DNA from: Methanocalculus sp. MSAO_Arc2
GTDB lineage: Archaea > Halobacteriota > Methanomicrobia > Methanomicrobiales > Methanocorpusculaceae
Length of the DNA stretch: 9,718 nt
Direction of reading: 5' to 3'
Assembly: GCA_003838065.1 (NCBI GenBank)
Contig: QZAC01000096.1
Coordinates: 1-9,718, forward strand
Shown: in pieces, positions 1 to 5,376 of the stretch
Numbering within the stretch: position 1 is the first letter of the stretch
Layout: the number at the start of each line of letters is the position of its first letter
Made by a program: the position numbers and the translations under genes
Notes under the pieces: model-generated
The model's input: the letters and a program-made list of their open reading frames with translations, nothing else
Told to the model about the DNA's origin: nothing
Databases searched by the model: none

Positions 1-20
1 CCTGCACGGGTGAGGCCGCT

Positions 21-240
21 GCCAGAGGAGATGAGGAGAGGATAGAGGAGATGAGGAGGGGATAGAGGAGATGAGGAGGGGATAGAGGAGATGAGGAGGG
101 GATAGAGGAGAGGAGGAGGGGATAGAGGAGAGGAGGAGGGGATAGAGGAGATGAGGAGGGGATAGAGGAGATGAGGAGGGGATAGAGGAGATGAGGAGGG
201 GATAGAGGAGATGAGGAGGGGATAGAAGAAAGGAAATGGA
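21..240. repeat. Purine-rich 20-bp tandem repeat array
   Basis: The unit is gatagaggagatgaggaggg. Nine copies run head to tail from 41 to 220. Seven are identical, and two adjacent copies (101-120 and 121-140) share a single T-to-G change (atgagg to aggagg). A copy with three mismatches sits at 21-40 and a decayed copy at 221-240, so the array fades at both ends. The plus strand is almost all purine, with a GGGG run at each unit junction and many GG pairs. The period is not a multiple of three. Plus-strand frames are closed by TAG or TGA in the units, while the minus strand has no stops through the array. The near identity of the units suggests recent slippage or unequal exchange. Function is unknown; it does not resemble a CRISPR array because there are no spacers. 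Confidence 0.95.
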
Positions 241-285
241 AGAGGATGCAGGCAAACCCTCTTTTTTCCGTATCGTTGATGGATT

Positions 286-320
286 GTGCTTCTGTGCCCG
301 ACTCCATCGACAGGAAGCAC
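286..320. other. Bulged hairpin, possible RNA structure
   Basis: The arm at 286-295 (gtgcttctgt) pairs with 310-320 (acaggaagcac). This gives ten base pairs with one bulged G at 313 and a 14-base loop. It is followed directly by gttttc on the plus strand. It could be a transcript end or a chance stem. No gene is assigned to it. Confidence 0.3.
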
Positions 321-499
321 GTTTTCTGATGTGTCAAGGAGCAGGAATACCTGGTATTTGACTATCCTGAATCTGTATTGTGGGGGGTTCTTTGCTTCTT
401 TCATCCTTTGAATATGGGCAAATGGACTCCTGATAGTACCAGTTAGATACTTTTTCGACCTCGATGGACGGTGTAAGAGGTACGAATGCATGTTATCCT

Positions 500-530
500 C
501 GAAAAAGTGTCCTCTTGCAACACTTTTTTG
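500..530 (-). terminator. Candidate terminator hairpin of the methyltransferase/SOUL transcript
   Basis: Positions 502-510 (aaaaagtgt) pair perfectly with 520-528 (acacttttt) around a 9-base loop. A G-T pair (501/529) and a C-G pair (500/530) can extend the stem. Read on the minus strand, it lies about 50 bases past the SOUL-family stop codon and ends in a U-run, as expected for transcript termination. The plus strand also ends in T6, so it could act in both directions. The arm at 499-511 can alternatively pair with 446-458. Confidence 0.4.
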
Positions 531-578
531 CCTCCCCCGTACCCGGCTACCATACCACACTCATCTGAATACGGCCGG

Positions 579-1097
579 TCAGACACGGACCTCAATGGCA
601 ACTTCATTGCGCCTTAGAAACCCCGGTGTCCATGGGGGATTGTACCGCATCAGAAACACTTCCCCATGAGTTGGAATCCCGGCGTTATCCAGTCCATCCA
701 GCAGTCTTCTGGTGGCACTATCGACCTCCTCCTTTCTGGCATAACCGCTGAACCGAACCACTGCAACATTCCTCGGTGGGATCGTGGTGATCCGGATACG
801 ATCATCCAGTGGGTCGGGCAGATCATCCCGTCGCATTCCTGCAGGCAGGACAAATGAGATGGATCCCTCATCTGAGATGACCGGAGAGGTCATCGGAATC
901 TTTTGGGAGGTGATTACCGGGGAGGTCATCGGGAGTGTTTGCCGGGATCGGTTATTCCCGGTGATGTACTGAAAGAGAAGGGGGAATCCGCTCTCATCGC
1001 CTGCATCAACGACAGTTGCCAGGATGAGATCCGGATATCTGCGCACCTCAATCTCCCCGATGGTCCGGGCAACATCATACGCAACCGTTTCCGTCAT
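579..1097 (-). CDS. SOUL/heme-binding family protein
   Basis: The 172-residue product matches the SOUL family, whose founding members bind heme; the role in methanogens is not known. Visible family marks are the N-terminal Y-x-V-x-R-x-I-G-x-I-E-V-R-R-Y-P strand, F-x-L-L-F-x-Y-I-x-G-N-N (about residues 38-50), the doubled P-M-T-S-P-V-I motif (56-74) that is usual in prokaryotic SOUL proteins, and the C-terminal Y-N-P-P-W-T-P-G-F-L-R-R-N-E-V (about 152-166). No signal peptide or membrane segment is seen, so it should be cytoplasmic. I chose ATG at 1097 because GGAAG lies 8 bases upstream. An in-frame TTG at 1112 would add five residues but has no binding site before it. It starts 27 bases after the methyltransferase stop on the same strand, so the two are probably co-transcribed. 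The family call is strong; actual heme binding is untested. Confidence 0.9.
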   Translation of the reverse strand: MTETVAYDVARTIGEIEVRRYPDLILATVVDAGDESGFPLLFQYITGNNRSRQTLPMTSPVITSQKIPMTSPVISDEGSISFVLPAGMRRDDLPDPLDDRIRITTIPPRNVAVVRFSGYARKEEVDSATRRLLDGLDNAGIPTHGEVFLMRYNPPWTPGFLRRNEVAIEVRV

Positions 1098-1124
1098 AGA
1101 AAGTACTTCCAAAAGGGGGATTCT

Positions 1125-1961
1125 TTATTCCCCTTTCCTCCAGGAGATCATCGCCGTCGTTCGTATAGAAGTCTCCCGGAACATCCCGTCATCATCCTTC
1201 TGCAACCTCTTTTCATAATGCCTGGTGACGAGATCCAAATCCTCAAACCCGGGGGCATGCATCGTGATCCACTGTTCAGCCGCCTCCTCAGGAGATGCAT
1301 AGATCGTCTCCCAGACTGCCCGGTAGATCTGCATATCGGCATAGATCTCATAATCATGCAGGATATTGAGGAGGAAGAGGGCGTCCGGATACCCGCTCTG
1401 CCGGGCACCTTCTTCCCCATGCACCGCCCTGTAGAGTTCCATCTCCTCAGGTTCACGCCAGGGGCCGACATGCCAGAAGAGATGCACCGACCGACTGGCT
1501 GCCGCATCCATCTTCAGGAGCTCAGAACCAACATCATAAAAGCCGAGCGAGAAGGCGGCGATGACGACGTCATGCACCGGAATGTCCCTTCCAACCACCG
1601 CATCCTCCCATCGCATCGTCACACATGAGTAGTTCGACCGCCCCTCTGCCGCCATCCGCTCCTTCAGGTGATCAAGCATCCCCGCCGACGCATCAAGAGC
1701 GGTGACATGAGAGATCATCCCTGCTATCGGAACGGCAAGCCTCCCCGTCCCCGCACCTATGTCAAGAAGGGTATCCTCCGACCGGAGATCCAGCATCCCA
1801 AGCTCCTGCCTCGTTGACTCCTTCTCGTCACGGGTGATCCGGTTGTAGGCATGCGCTTTCTTGTCCCAGATAGCTCCTGGATCCTTGTCCTTCTCAGTAC
1901 GAAACCGGGAGCTGACATGGATCGCCTTCCAGAGCTCATCCCAGTTGATGATTGACTGCAT
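1125..1961 (-). CDS. Class I SAM-dependent methyltransferase
   Basis: The 278-residue product has the Rossmann-fold methyltransferase core. Motif I is D-I-G-A-G-T-G-R (about residues 67-74) for S-adenosylmethionine binding, followed by an acidic end of strand two (T-A-L-D, about 87-90) and a hydrophobic strand D-V-V-I-A-A-F-S (131-138) at the motif IV position. The substrate cannot be named. The C-terminal half has tyrosine-, tryptophan- and acid-rich segments resembling small-molecule methyltransferases of methanogens. ATG at 1961 is preferred because AGGGGATAGCT precedes it and the protein then begins M-Q-S-I-I-N-W-D-E-L-W. An in-frame GTG at 2003 would add 14 residues. It is the first gene of a minus-strand pair with the SOUL-family gene and is divergent from the cooS operon, with about 110 bases between the start codons. 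Confidence 0.88.
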   Translation of the reverse strand: MQSIINWDELWKAIHVSSRFRTEKDKDPGAIWDKKAHAYNRITRDEKESTRQELGMLDLRSEDTLLDIGAGTGRLAVPIAGMISHVTALDASAGMLDHLKERMAAEGRSNYSCVTMRWEDAVVGRDIPVHDVVIAAFSLGFYDVGSELLKMDAAASRSVHLFWHVGPWREPEEMELYRAVHGEEGARQSGYPDALFLLNILHDYEIYADMQIYRAVWETIYASPEEAAEQWITMHAPGFEDLDLVTRHYEKRLQKDDDGMFRETSIRTTAMISWRKGE

Positions 1962-2008
1962 AGCTATCCCCTTACCGTACAGGGTAAAGAAATGCTCGGT
2001 CACGAGCT

Positions 2009-2023
2009 CCCATAAAAAATACG
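2009..2023 (-). promoter_or_regulatory. Possible TATA box for the methyltransferase/SOUL operon
   Basis: On the minus strand a T-rich stretch (tattttttatg, preceded by cgcg) lies roughly 50 bases before the methyltransferase ATG. This is suitable for a TATA element with a short leader. The nearby minus-strand AATATAA (about 2031-2037) is an alternative. The call rests on base composition and position only. Confidence 0.3.
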
Positions 2024-2038
2024 CGAAGAGTTATATTG
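2023..2038 (+). promoter_or_regulatory. Possible BRE/TATA promoter of the cooS operon
   Basis: TTATATT at 2031-2037 is preceded by a purine-rich stretch (cgaagag) suiting a TFB recognition element. A start site about 25 bases downstream would give a leader of only 10-15 bases carrying the GGTGA ribosome binding site. The same AT-rich block lies between two divergent operons, so both may share control here. No inverted repeat that would mark an operator was evident. Confidence 0.4.
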
Positions 2039-2062
2039 CTTGAATGATATCAGGACTCCATA

Positions 2063-2067
2063 GGTGA
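2063..2067 (+). promoter_or_regulatory. GGTGA ribosome binding site that decides the cooS start
   Basis: GGTGA at 2063-2067 is the archaeal Shine-Dalgarno core and sits 5 bases before ATG at 2073. An in-frame GTG at 2064 lies inside this site, so a start there, three residues longer, would be an artefact of longest-frame calling. Confidence 0.75.
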
Positions 2068-2072
2068 GAGCG

Positions 2073-3956
2073 ATGGATGAAAACAGAATATCCTACCATG
2101 ATTCGGTAAAAAAAGTCTATGAACGGCTGAAAGAAGACGGCATGTCAAATGTCTGGGACCGCTACGTTGCCCAGGGGCTTGGATCAAACCCGGATACCCG
2201 GTGCAAGTTCTGCATGGGCGGTGTCCGGTGTGACTTCTGTTCAAACGGCCCCTGCCGGGCAGATGCAGCATCAGATAAGCGCGGCGTCTGTGGCATCTCG
2301 GCAGACGGAATGGCGATGCGGATGATGCTCCTCCGGAACGTGATGGGTGCATCGACGTACCAGTACCATTGCGAGGAGACGATCCGGACACTCAGGGAAG
2401 CAGCAGATGGCAAAGGTCCATTTGCCATCACCGAACCGGAGAAGCTCGCCGCCTTCAAAAAGCGGCTTGGAGTCACCGGGGACATCCATGTACTCTGTGA
2501 CTTCCTCCAGAAGGACTTCCACAGACGATCGCATGAAGAAAGCCGGATCGTAGAGATGCTGGCACCGGAAGACCGTAAAAAATGCTGGCGTGAGCTTGGC
2601 ATCTTCCCGGGCGGCATCTATGGTGAGATGGTCCTTGCCACGGGATCATCACTGACGAATGTGGACGGATATTATGTCTCGCTCGCCAAAAAAGCGATGC
2701 GGCTTGGAGTTGCAATGGCATACCAGAGCCAGATCGTCCTTGAATCACTCCAGGATATACTCTTTGGCATTCCGCGGCCACATGAGGTGAACGTCGATCT
2801 CGGCGTCCTCGATCCCGACTATGTAAACATCCTCCCAAACGGCCATGAGCCGTTCCTCGGGTTCGCGCTCGTCGAGGTGGCACGACGGCAGGAACTCCAG
2901 AAGGCTGCCCGGGATGCCGGGGCAAAAGGGCTCAGGATCATCGCCAATATCGAGACCGGACAGGAGATGATCCAGCGGTGGAAGATGGACGAGGTCTTCT
3001 CCGGCTTCACCGGGAACTGGATCATGCAGGAGGCGGTGCTTGCAACCGGTGCAGTTGATGTCTTTGTTGCCGATATGAACTGCTCGCTCCCGATGGATCC
3101 GCTCTATGCAGAGAAATACCACTTCAGGCTGGTTCCGGTGAGCCAGCTTGTTGCCTTTGAAGGAGAGAAGGACCGTGAGGAGTACGATCCGATTGAGGCG
3201 GATGCACAGGCAGAAAAGCTGATCCGGATGGGAATTGAGAACTTCCCCGCACGCAGAAAGGCGGTAACACCCGTCACCGGGCTCCCGGTGCGAACCGCGA
3301 TTGCCGGGTTCTCACCCGAAAGCATTCTGGCGGCACTCGGCGGATCGCTTGACCCCCTCCTTGATGTCATAAAAGACGGGACGATTAGGGGGGTCTGCGG
3401 CCTGGTCTCATGCACAACGCTGAGGGACCACGGACAGGATGTCCATACCGTTGCAATTGCCAGAGAGCTGATTAAACGGGATATTCTTGTCCTTTCGATG
3501 GGATGCGGAGCAGCCGCCCTTCAGGTCGCAGGACTTGCCTCGCCGGACGCAAAAGAGCAGGCAGGTCCGGGCCTCTCTCTACTCTGCACCACACTGAATA
3601 TCCCGCCGGTCCTCTCCTTTGGCACCTGTACCGACACCGGCAGATGTGCCGATCTGATCAAGGCGATAGCTGACGCACTCGGTGTGCCCGTGACCGCACT
3701 CCCGGTTGCAGCTGCAGCACCCGAATACATGGAGCAGAAGGCAACAATCGATGCAATCTTTGCTCTTGCCTTCGGCCTCTACACCTATGTAAACCCGGTT
3801 CCAACAGTAACCGGAGCACCCAATCTGGTAAAGCTCTTAACAGAGGACCTCAAAGGATTAACTGGTGGAGTCCTCTCGGTCGAACCGGACCCGGTAAAGG
3901 CGGTCGACGGAATCGCCGCCCATATCGAGGCGAAAAGAAAGGAGCTTGGCATATGA
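2073..3956 (+). CDS. cooS: CooS-type carbon monoxide dehydrogenase homologue with altered C-cluster site
   Basis: The 627-residue product has full CooS length and scaffold. N-terminal cysteines are C44, C47, C53, C56, C61 and C73 (pattern CX2C, CX2C, G-P-C-R, G-V-C-G). C53, C56, C61 and C73 fit the B-cluster, while C44/C47 form a CX2C D-cluster motif in place of the common CX7C. C-cluster ligands present are H258 (N-G-H-E-P), C337, C447, C478 and C519, and the catalytic-lysine equivalent K556 (A-P-E-Y-M-E-Q-K). The expected ligand cysteine of C-C-T-G-N-E is E294 (I-E-T-G-Q-E), and only one relay histidine (H99) remains. Family knowledge says true CooS interconverts CO and CO2 at a Ni-Fe cluster; a member lacking this cysteine (CooS-V of C. 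hydrogenoformans) holds an Fe-S-O hybrid cluster and does not oxidise CO. I infer a similar, probably CO-inactive, cytoplasmic redox enzyme. No cooC or cooF is nearby. It is the first gene of a three-gene operon. Confidence 0.9.
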   Translation: MDENRISYHDSVKKVYERLKEDGMSNVWDRYVAQGLGSNPDTRCKFCMGGVRCDFCSNGPCRADAASDKRGVCGISADGMAMRMMLLRNVMGASTYQYHCEETIRTLREAADGKGPFAITEPEKLAAFKKRLGVTGDIHVLCDFLQKDFHRRSHEESRIVEMLAPEDRKKCWRELGIFPGGIYGEMVLATGSSLTNVDGYYVSLAKKAMRLGVAMAYQSQIVLESLQDILFGIPRPHEVNVDLGVLDPDYVNILPNGHEPFLGFALVEVARRQELQKAARDAGAKGLRIIANIETGQEMIQRWKMDEVFSGFTGNWIMQEAVLATGAVDVFVADMNCSLPMDPLYAEKYHFRLVPVSQLVAFEGEKDREEYDPIEADAQAEKLIRMGIENFPARRKAVTPVTGLPVRTAIAGFSPESILAALGGSLDPLLDVIKDGTIRGVCGLVSCTTLRDHGQDVHTVAIARELIKRDILVLSMGCGAAALQVAGLASPDAKEQAGPGLSLLCTTLNIPPVLSFGTCTDTGRCADLIKAIADALGVPVTALPVAAAAPEYMEQKATIDAIFALAFGLYTYVNPVPTVTGAPNLVKLLTEDLKGLTGGVLSVEPDPVKAVDGIAAHIEAKRKELGI

Positions 3957-4276
3957 GTGAAGATATTAAAGGAAAAGTAATCCGGCTGGATGAACTCGTC
4001 GAGTACCAGGAGGGAACGGTCGCAAGCAGAATGGTGATCAAGCAGAAACATGGCAATATCACCATATTCTCTTTTGATGAAAATGAAGGGCTCTCGGAAC
4101 ATACCGCACCCTATGATGCCCTGGTCACCATCCTGGACGGCGAGTGCGAGATCTGGCTTGAAGGAAAAACGTTTGAGATGAAAACCGGAGATACGATTAT
4201 ATTCCCGGCACACGCCCCCCATGCCCTCTCGGCAATAACGAAATTCAAGATGATGCTTATTATGATCAAGGAGTGA
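3953..4276 (+). CDS. Small single-domain cupin protein
   Basis: The 107-residue product is a one-domain cupin (double-stranded beta-helix). Cupin motif 1 is degenerate: G46, H50, D55 and G63 fit, but the second histidine of the usual HxH is Ala52 and the Glu position is Asp55. Motif 2 is G79-D-T-I-I-F-P-A-H-A-P-H90. A metal site built from H50, D55 and H90 is possible but unproven. The start ATG overlaps the cooS stop (ATGA), with GGAG 8 bases upstream, so translation is coupled to cooS. Stand-alone cupins of this H-T-A-P-[FY]-D-A type occur in many anaerobes, without an established reaction. Coupling suggests it serves the CooS-like enzyme, for example in metal handling, substrate binding or sensing; that is inference. 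No signal peptide is present. Confidence 0.88.
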   Translation: MSEDIKGKVIRLDELVEYQEGTVASRMVIKQKHGNITIFSFDENEGLSEHTAPYDALVTILDGECEIWLEGKTFEMKTGDTIIFPAHAPHALSAITKFKMMLIMIKE

Positions 4277-4279
4277 TCG

Positions 4280-4558
4280 ATGGCAGACGAAGGCGATTAC
4301 TGCACCATATGCGGGGGAACACCCCCTGATAAAATCCTGATCAAACGCATTATGGTCGACGGCAAAGAGACAGGGATTGATAAACTCGACTGGATCATTG
4401 AGGAAGTAAAAAAACTTGGTTTATCTGATAGAAACGCAATCGCAGAAGAACTGCTTATCCGGACAGCTCAGTTTAATTATATACCAACAAGAAAAAAAGA
4501 GGAGTACCGGCAGGCTCTCCTTACAGAGTACCTCAGGTCATCTGCAGGTGATCGATAG
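4280..4558 (+). CDS. Conserved-looking small CxxC protein of unknown function
   Basis: This 92-residue protein begins M-A-D-E-G-D-Y-C-T-I-C-G-G. C8 and C11 are its only cysteines, giving a CxxC pair that could be redox active or half of a metal site shared in a dimer. After a short beta-like stretch (K-I-L-I-K-R-I-M-V-D-G) the rest is probably helical and charged, with G-I-D-K-L-D-W-I-I-E-E-V (about 32-43), a helix L-S-D-R-N-A-I-A-E-E-L-L (48-59), an N-Y-I-P motif (66-69) and a final helix. I cannot name the family. The start has a strong GGAGTGAT ribosome binding site that overlaps the cupin stop codon, so it is the third gene of the cooS operon. It may be an accessory, electron-transfer or assembly factor for the CooS-like protein; this is inferred from position only. 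Confidence 0.82.
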   Translation: MADEGDYCTICGGTPPDKILIKRIMVDGKETGIDKLDWIIEEVKKLGLSDRNAIAEELLIRTAQFNYIPTRKKEEYRQALLTEYLRSSAGDR

Positions 4559-4569
4559 ATACACAATCC

Positions 4570-4591
4570 AGCAGGTGAGGTGACACCTGCT
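4570..4591 (+). terminator. Hairpin at the end of the cooS operon
   Basis: AGCAGGTG at 4570-4577 pairs perfectly with CACCTGCT at 4584-4591 around a 6-base loop, starting 12 bases past the last stop codon of the operon. It is GC-rich but not followed at once by a T-run. It may stabilise the 3' end or assist termination. Confidence 0.5.
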
Positions 4592-4645
4592 TCATCCTCC
4601 CCGCACAACCCGCGATAGGGAGGCAGAGAGCCATCAGAATGTATC

Positions 4646-4652
4646 TTTTTTT
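4646..4652 (+). terminator. T7 run, likely archaeal transcription stop
   Basis: Seven consecutive T on the plus strand lie about 90 bases past the operon's last stop, in the convergent gap before the UPF0173 gene. Archaeal RNA polymerase terminates at T-runs without needing a hairpin, so this is a reasonable end point for the cooS transcript. Confidence 0.4.
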
Positions 4653-4674
4653 ACCATCAACACTGCATGTCAAT

Positions 4675-5343
4675 TCAGCCTTGTTTTCCCGGGATCTCAA
4701 TCGACTCCCCTGGTGCAAGAATGGCAACCTTCATATCGGTCGTCTTCTCGATCGCATGCTTAAATGACACCGGATCCTGCCTGATTGGATCCCAGGTATT
4801 GTAATGGATCGGGATGACGAGTGGGGCACCGATATAGGTGGCTGCGATCATCGCCTCTTCAGGCCCCATTGTAAACCGCCCTCCAATCGGCAGGAGTGCG
4901 ACATCCGGATGGTAGAGATCAGAAATGAGTTTCATATCTGAGAAGAGCGCAGTGTCGCCGGCATGGTATACAGATATCCCATCCATTGAGATGACATATC
5001 CAGCAGCAGGACCACCATAATAACCGCCTCCTTCATCTTCCAGCCACGAAGAATGGATTGCCTGTGTCATCATGATAGATACACCGTCAATAACCGTCCC
5101 GCCACCAATATTCAGCGCGCTTACATCAAGACCCCTGTTCATGAGGTACTTTGCAAGCTCGTTTGGGGCAACCGTCGGCCGCCCCAGGCTCACTGTTTGA
5201 CCAAGATGATCAGCATGTGCATGGGTGACACAGACAATATCAGAGTCTGGCGGGGCCTGCCCGGACGGTATAAACGGATCTATCAAAACACGCCGGGACC
5301 CCTCACACAGAACACATGCATGCCCAAGATATGTCAGGTTCAT
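4675..5343 (-). CDS. UPF0173-type metal-dependent hydrolase (metallo-beta-lactamase fold)
   Basis: The 222-residue product has the metallo-beta-lactamase fold of the UPF0173 group. Metal-ligand motifs are T-H41-A-H43-A-D45-H46 for the first sites, H97, the H-A-G-D130-T motif and P-I-H180-Y-N-T-W near the C-terminus, which together suit a binuclear zinc or similar site. Length and motif order are normal for the group. The natural substrate is unknown in the family, so no reaction is assigned. No signal peptide is present; it should be cytoplasmic. ATG at 5343 has no ribosome binding site in the preceding 33 bases. A T-rich TATA-like box 25-33 bases upstream suggests a leaderless transcript. 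It lies on the same strand as, and downstream of, the double-HTH regulator gene, and is convergent with the cooS operon. Confidence 0.9.
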   Translation of the reverse strand: MNLTYLGHACVLCEGSRRVLIDPFIPSGQAPPDSDIVCVTHAHADHLGQTVSLGRPTVAPNELAKYLMNRGLDVSALNIGGGTVIDGVSIMMTQAIHSSWLEDEGGGYYGGPAAGYVISMDGISVYHAGDTALFSDMKLISDLYHPDVALLPIGGRFTMGPEEAMIAATYIGAPLVIPIHYNTWDPIRQDPVSFKHAIEKTTDMKVAILAPGESIEIPGKQG

Positions 5344-5367
5344 GAAGACTGTTTTTTTGTTGGCGGG

Positions 5368-5376
5368 ATAAAAAAG
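5368..5376 (-). promoter_or_regulatory. TATA-like box giving a leaderless UPF0173 transcript
   Basis: Minus-strand CTTTTTATC lies about 28 bases before the hydrolase ATG and directly after the regulator stop codon. That is the spacing between an archaeal TATA box and its start site, so transcription could begin at or near the ATG. The absence of a Shine-Dalgarno sequence fits. The same T-run could instead terminate the regulator transcript. Confidence 0.4.

Larger units (their letters stand above)
241..578. other. Intergenic stretch without a recognised gene; contains hairpins and T-runs
   Basis: This stretch lies between the tandem array and the 3' end of the SOUL-family gene. I see no coding region with a plausible ribosome binding site. 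It contains a T6 run at 262-267, a bulged hairpin at 286-320 followed by TTTT, and a pair of mutually exclusive stem structures between 446 and 530. It probably holds 3' ends of flanking transcripts. A small structured RNA cannot be excluded from sequence alone. Confidence 0.6.

Noticed and set aside
41..220. Possible CRISPR array because of regular 20-bp repeats
   Set aside because: The units abut with no spacers, and neither cas genes nor a leader are seen; it is a plain tandem repeat.
50..220. Repeated mini-frames ATG-AGG-AGG-GGA-TAG with AGGAG before them
   Set aside because: They are a by-product of the repeat unit, encode only four residues and have no sign of translation.
903..1628. 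241-codon plus-strand open frame
   Set aside because: It lies antisense to the SOUL and methyltransferase genes, whose products have clear family motifs; the plus-strand translation has none.
2064..2072. GTG start for cooS three codons upstream
   Set aside because: The GTG is part of the GGTGA ribosome binding site of the ATG at 2073.
2473..2925. 150-codon minus-strand frame and other frames inside cooS
   Set aside because: These are antisense shadows of the cooS coding sequence; the translations show no recognisable motifs.
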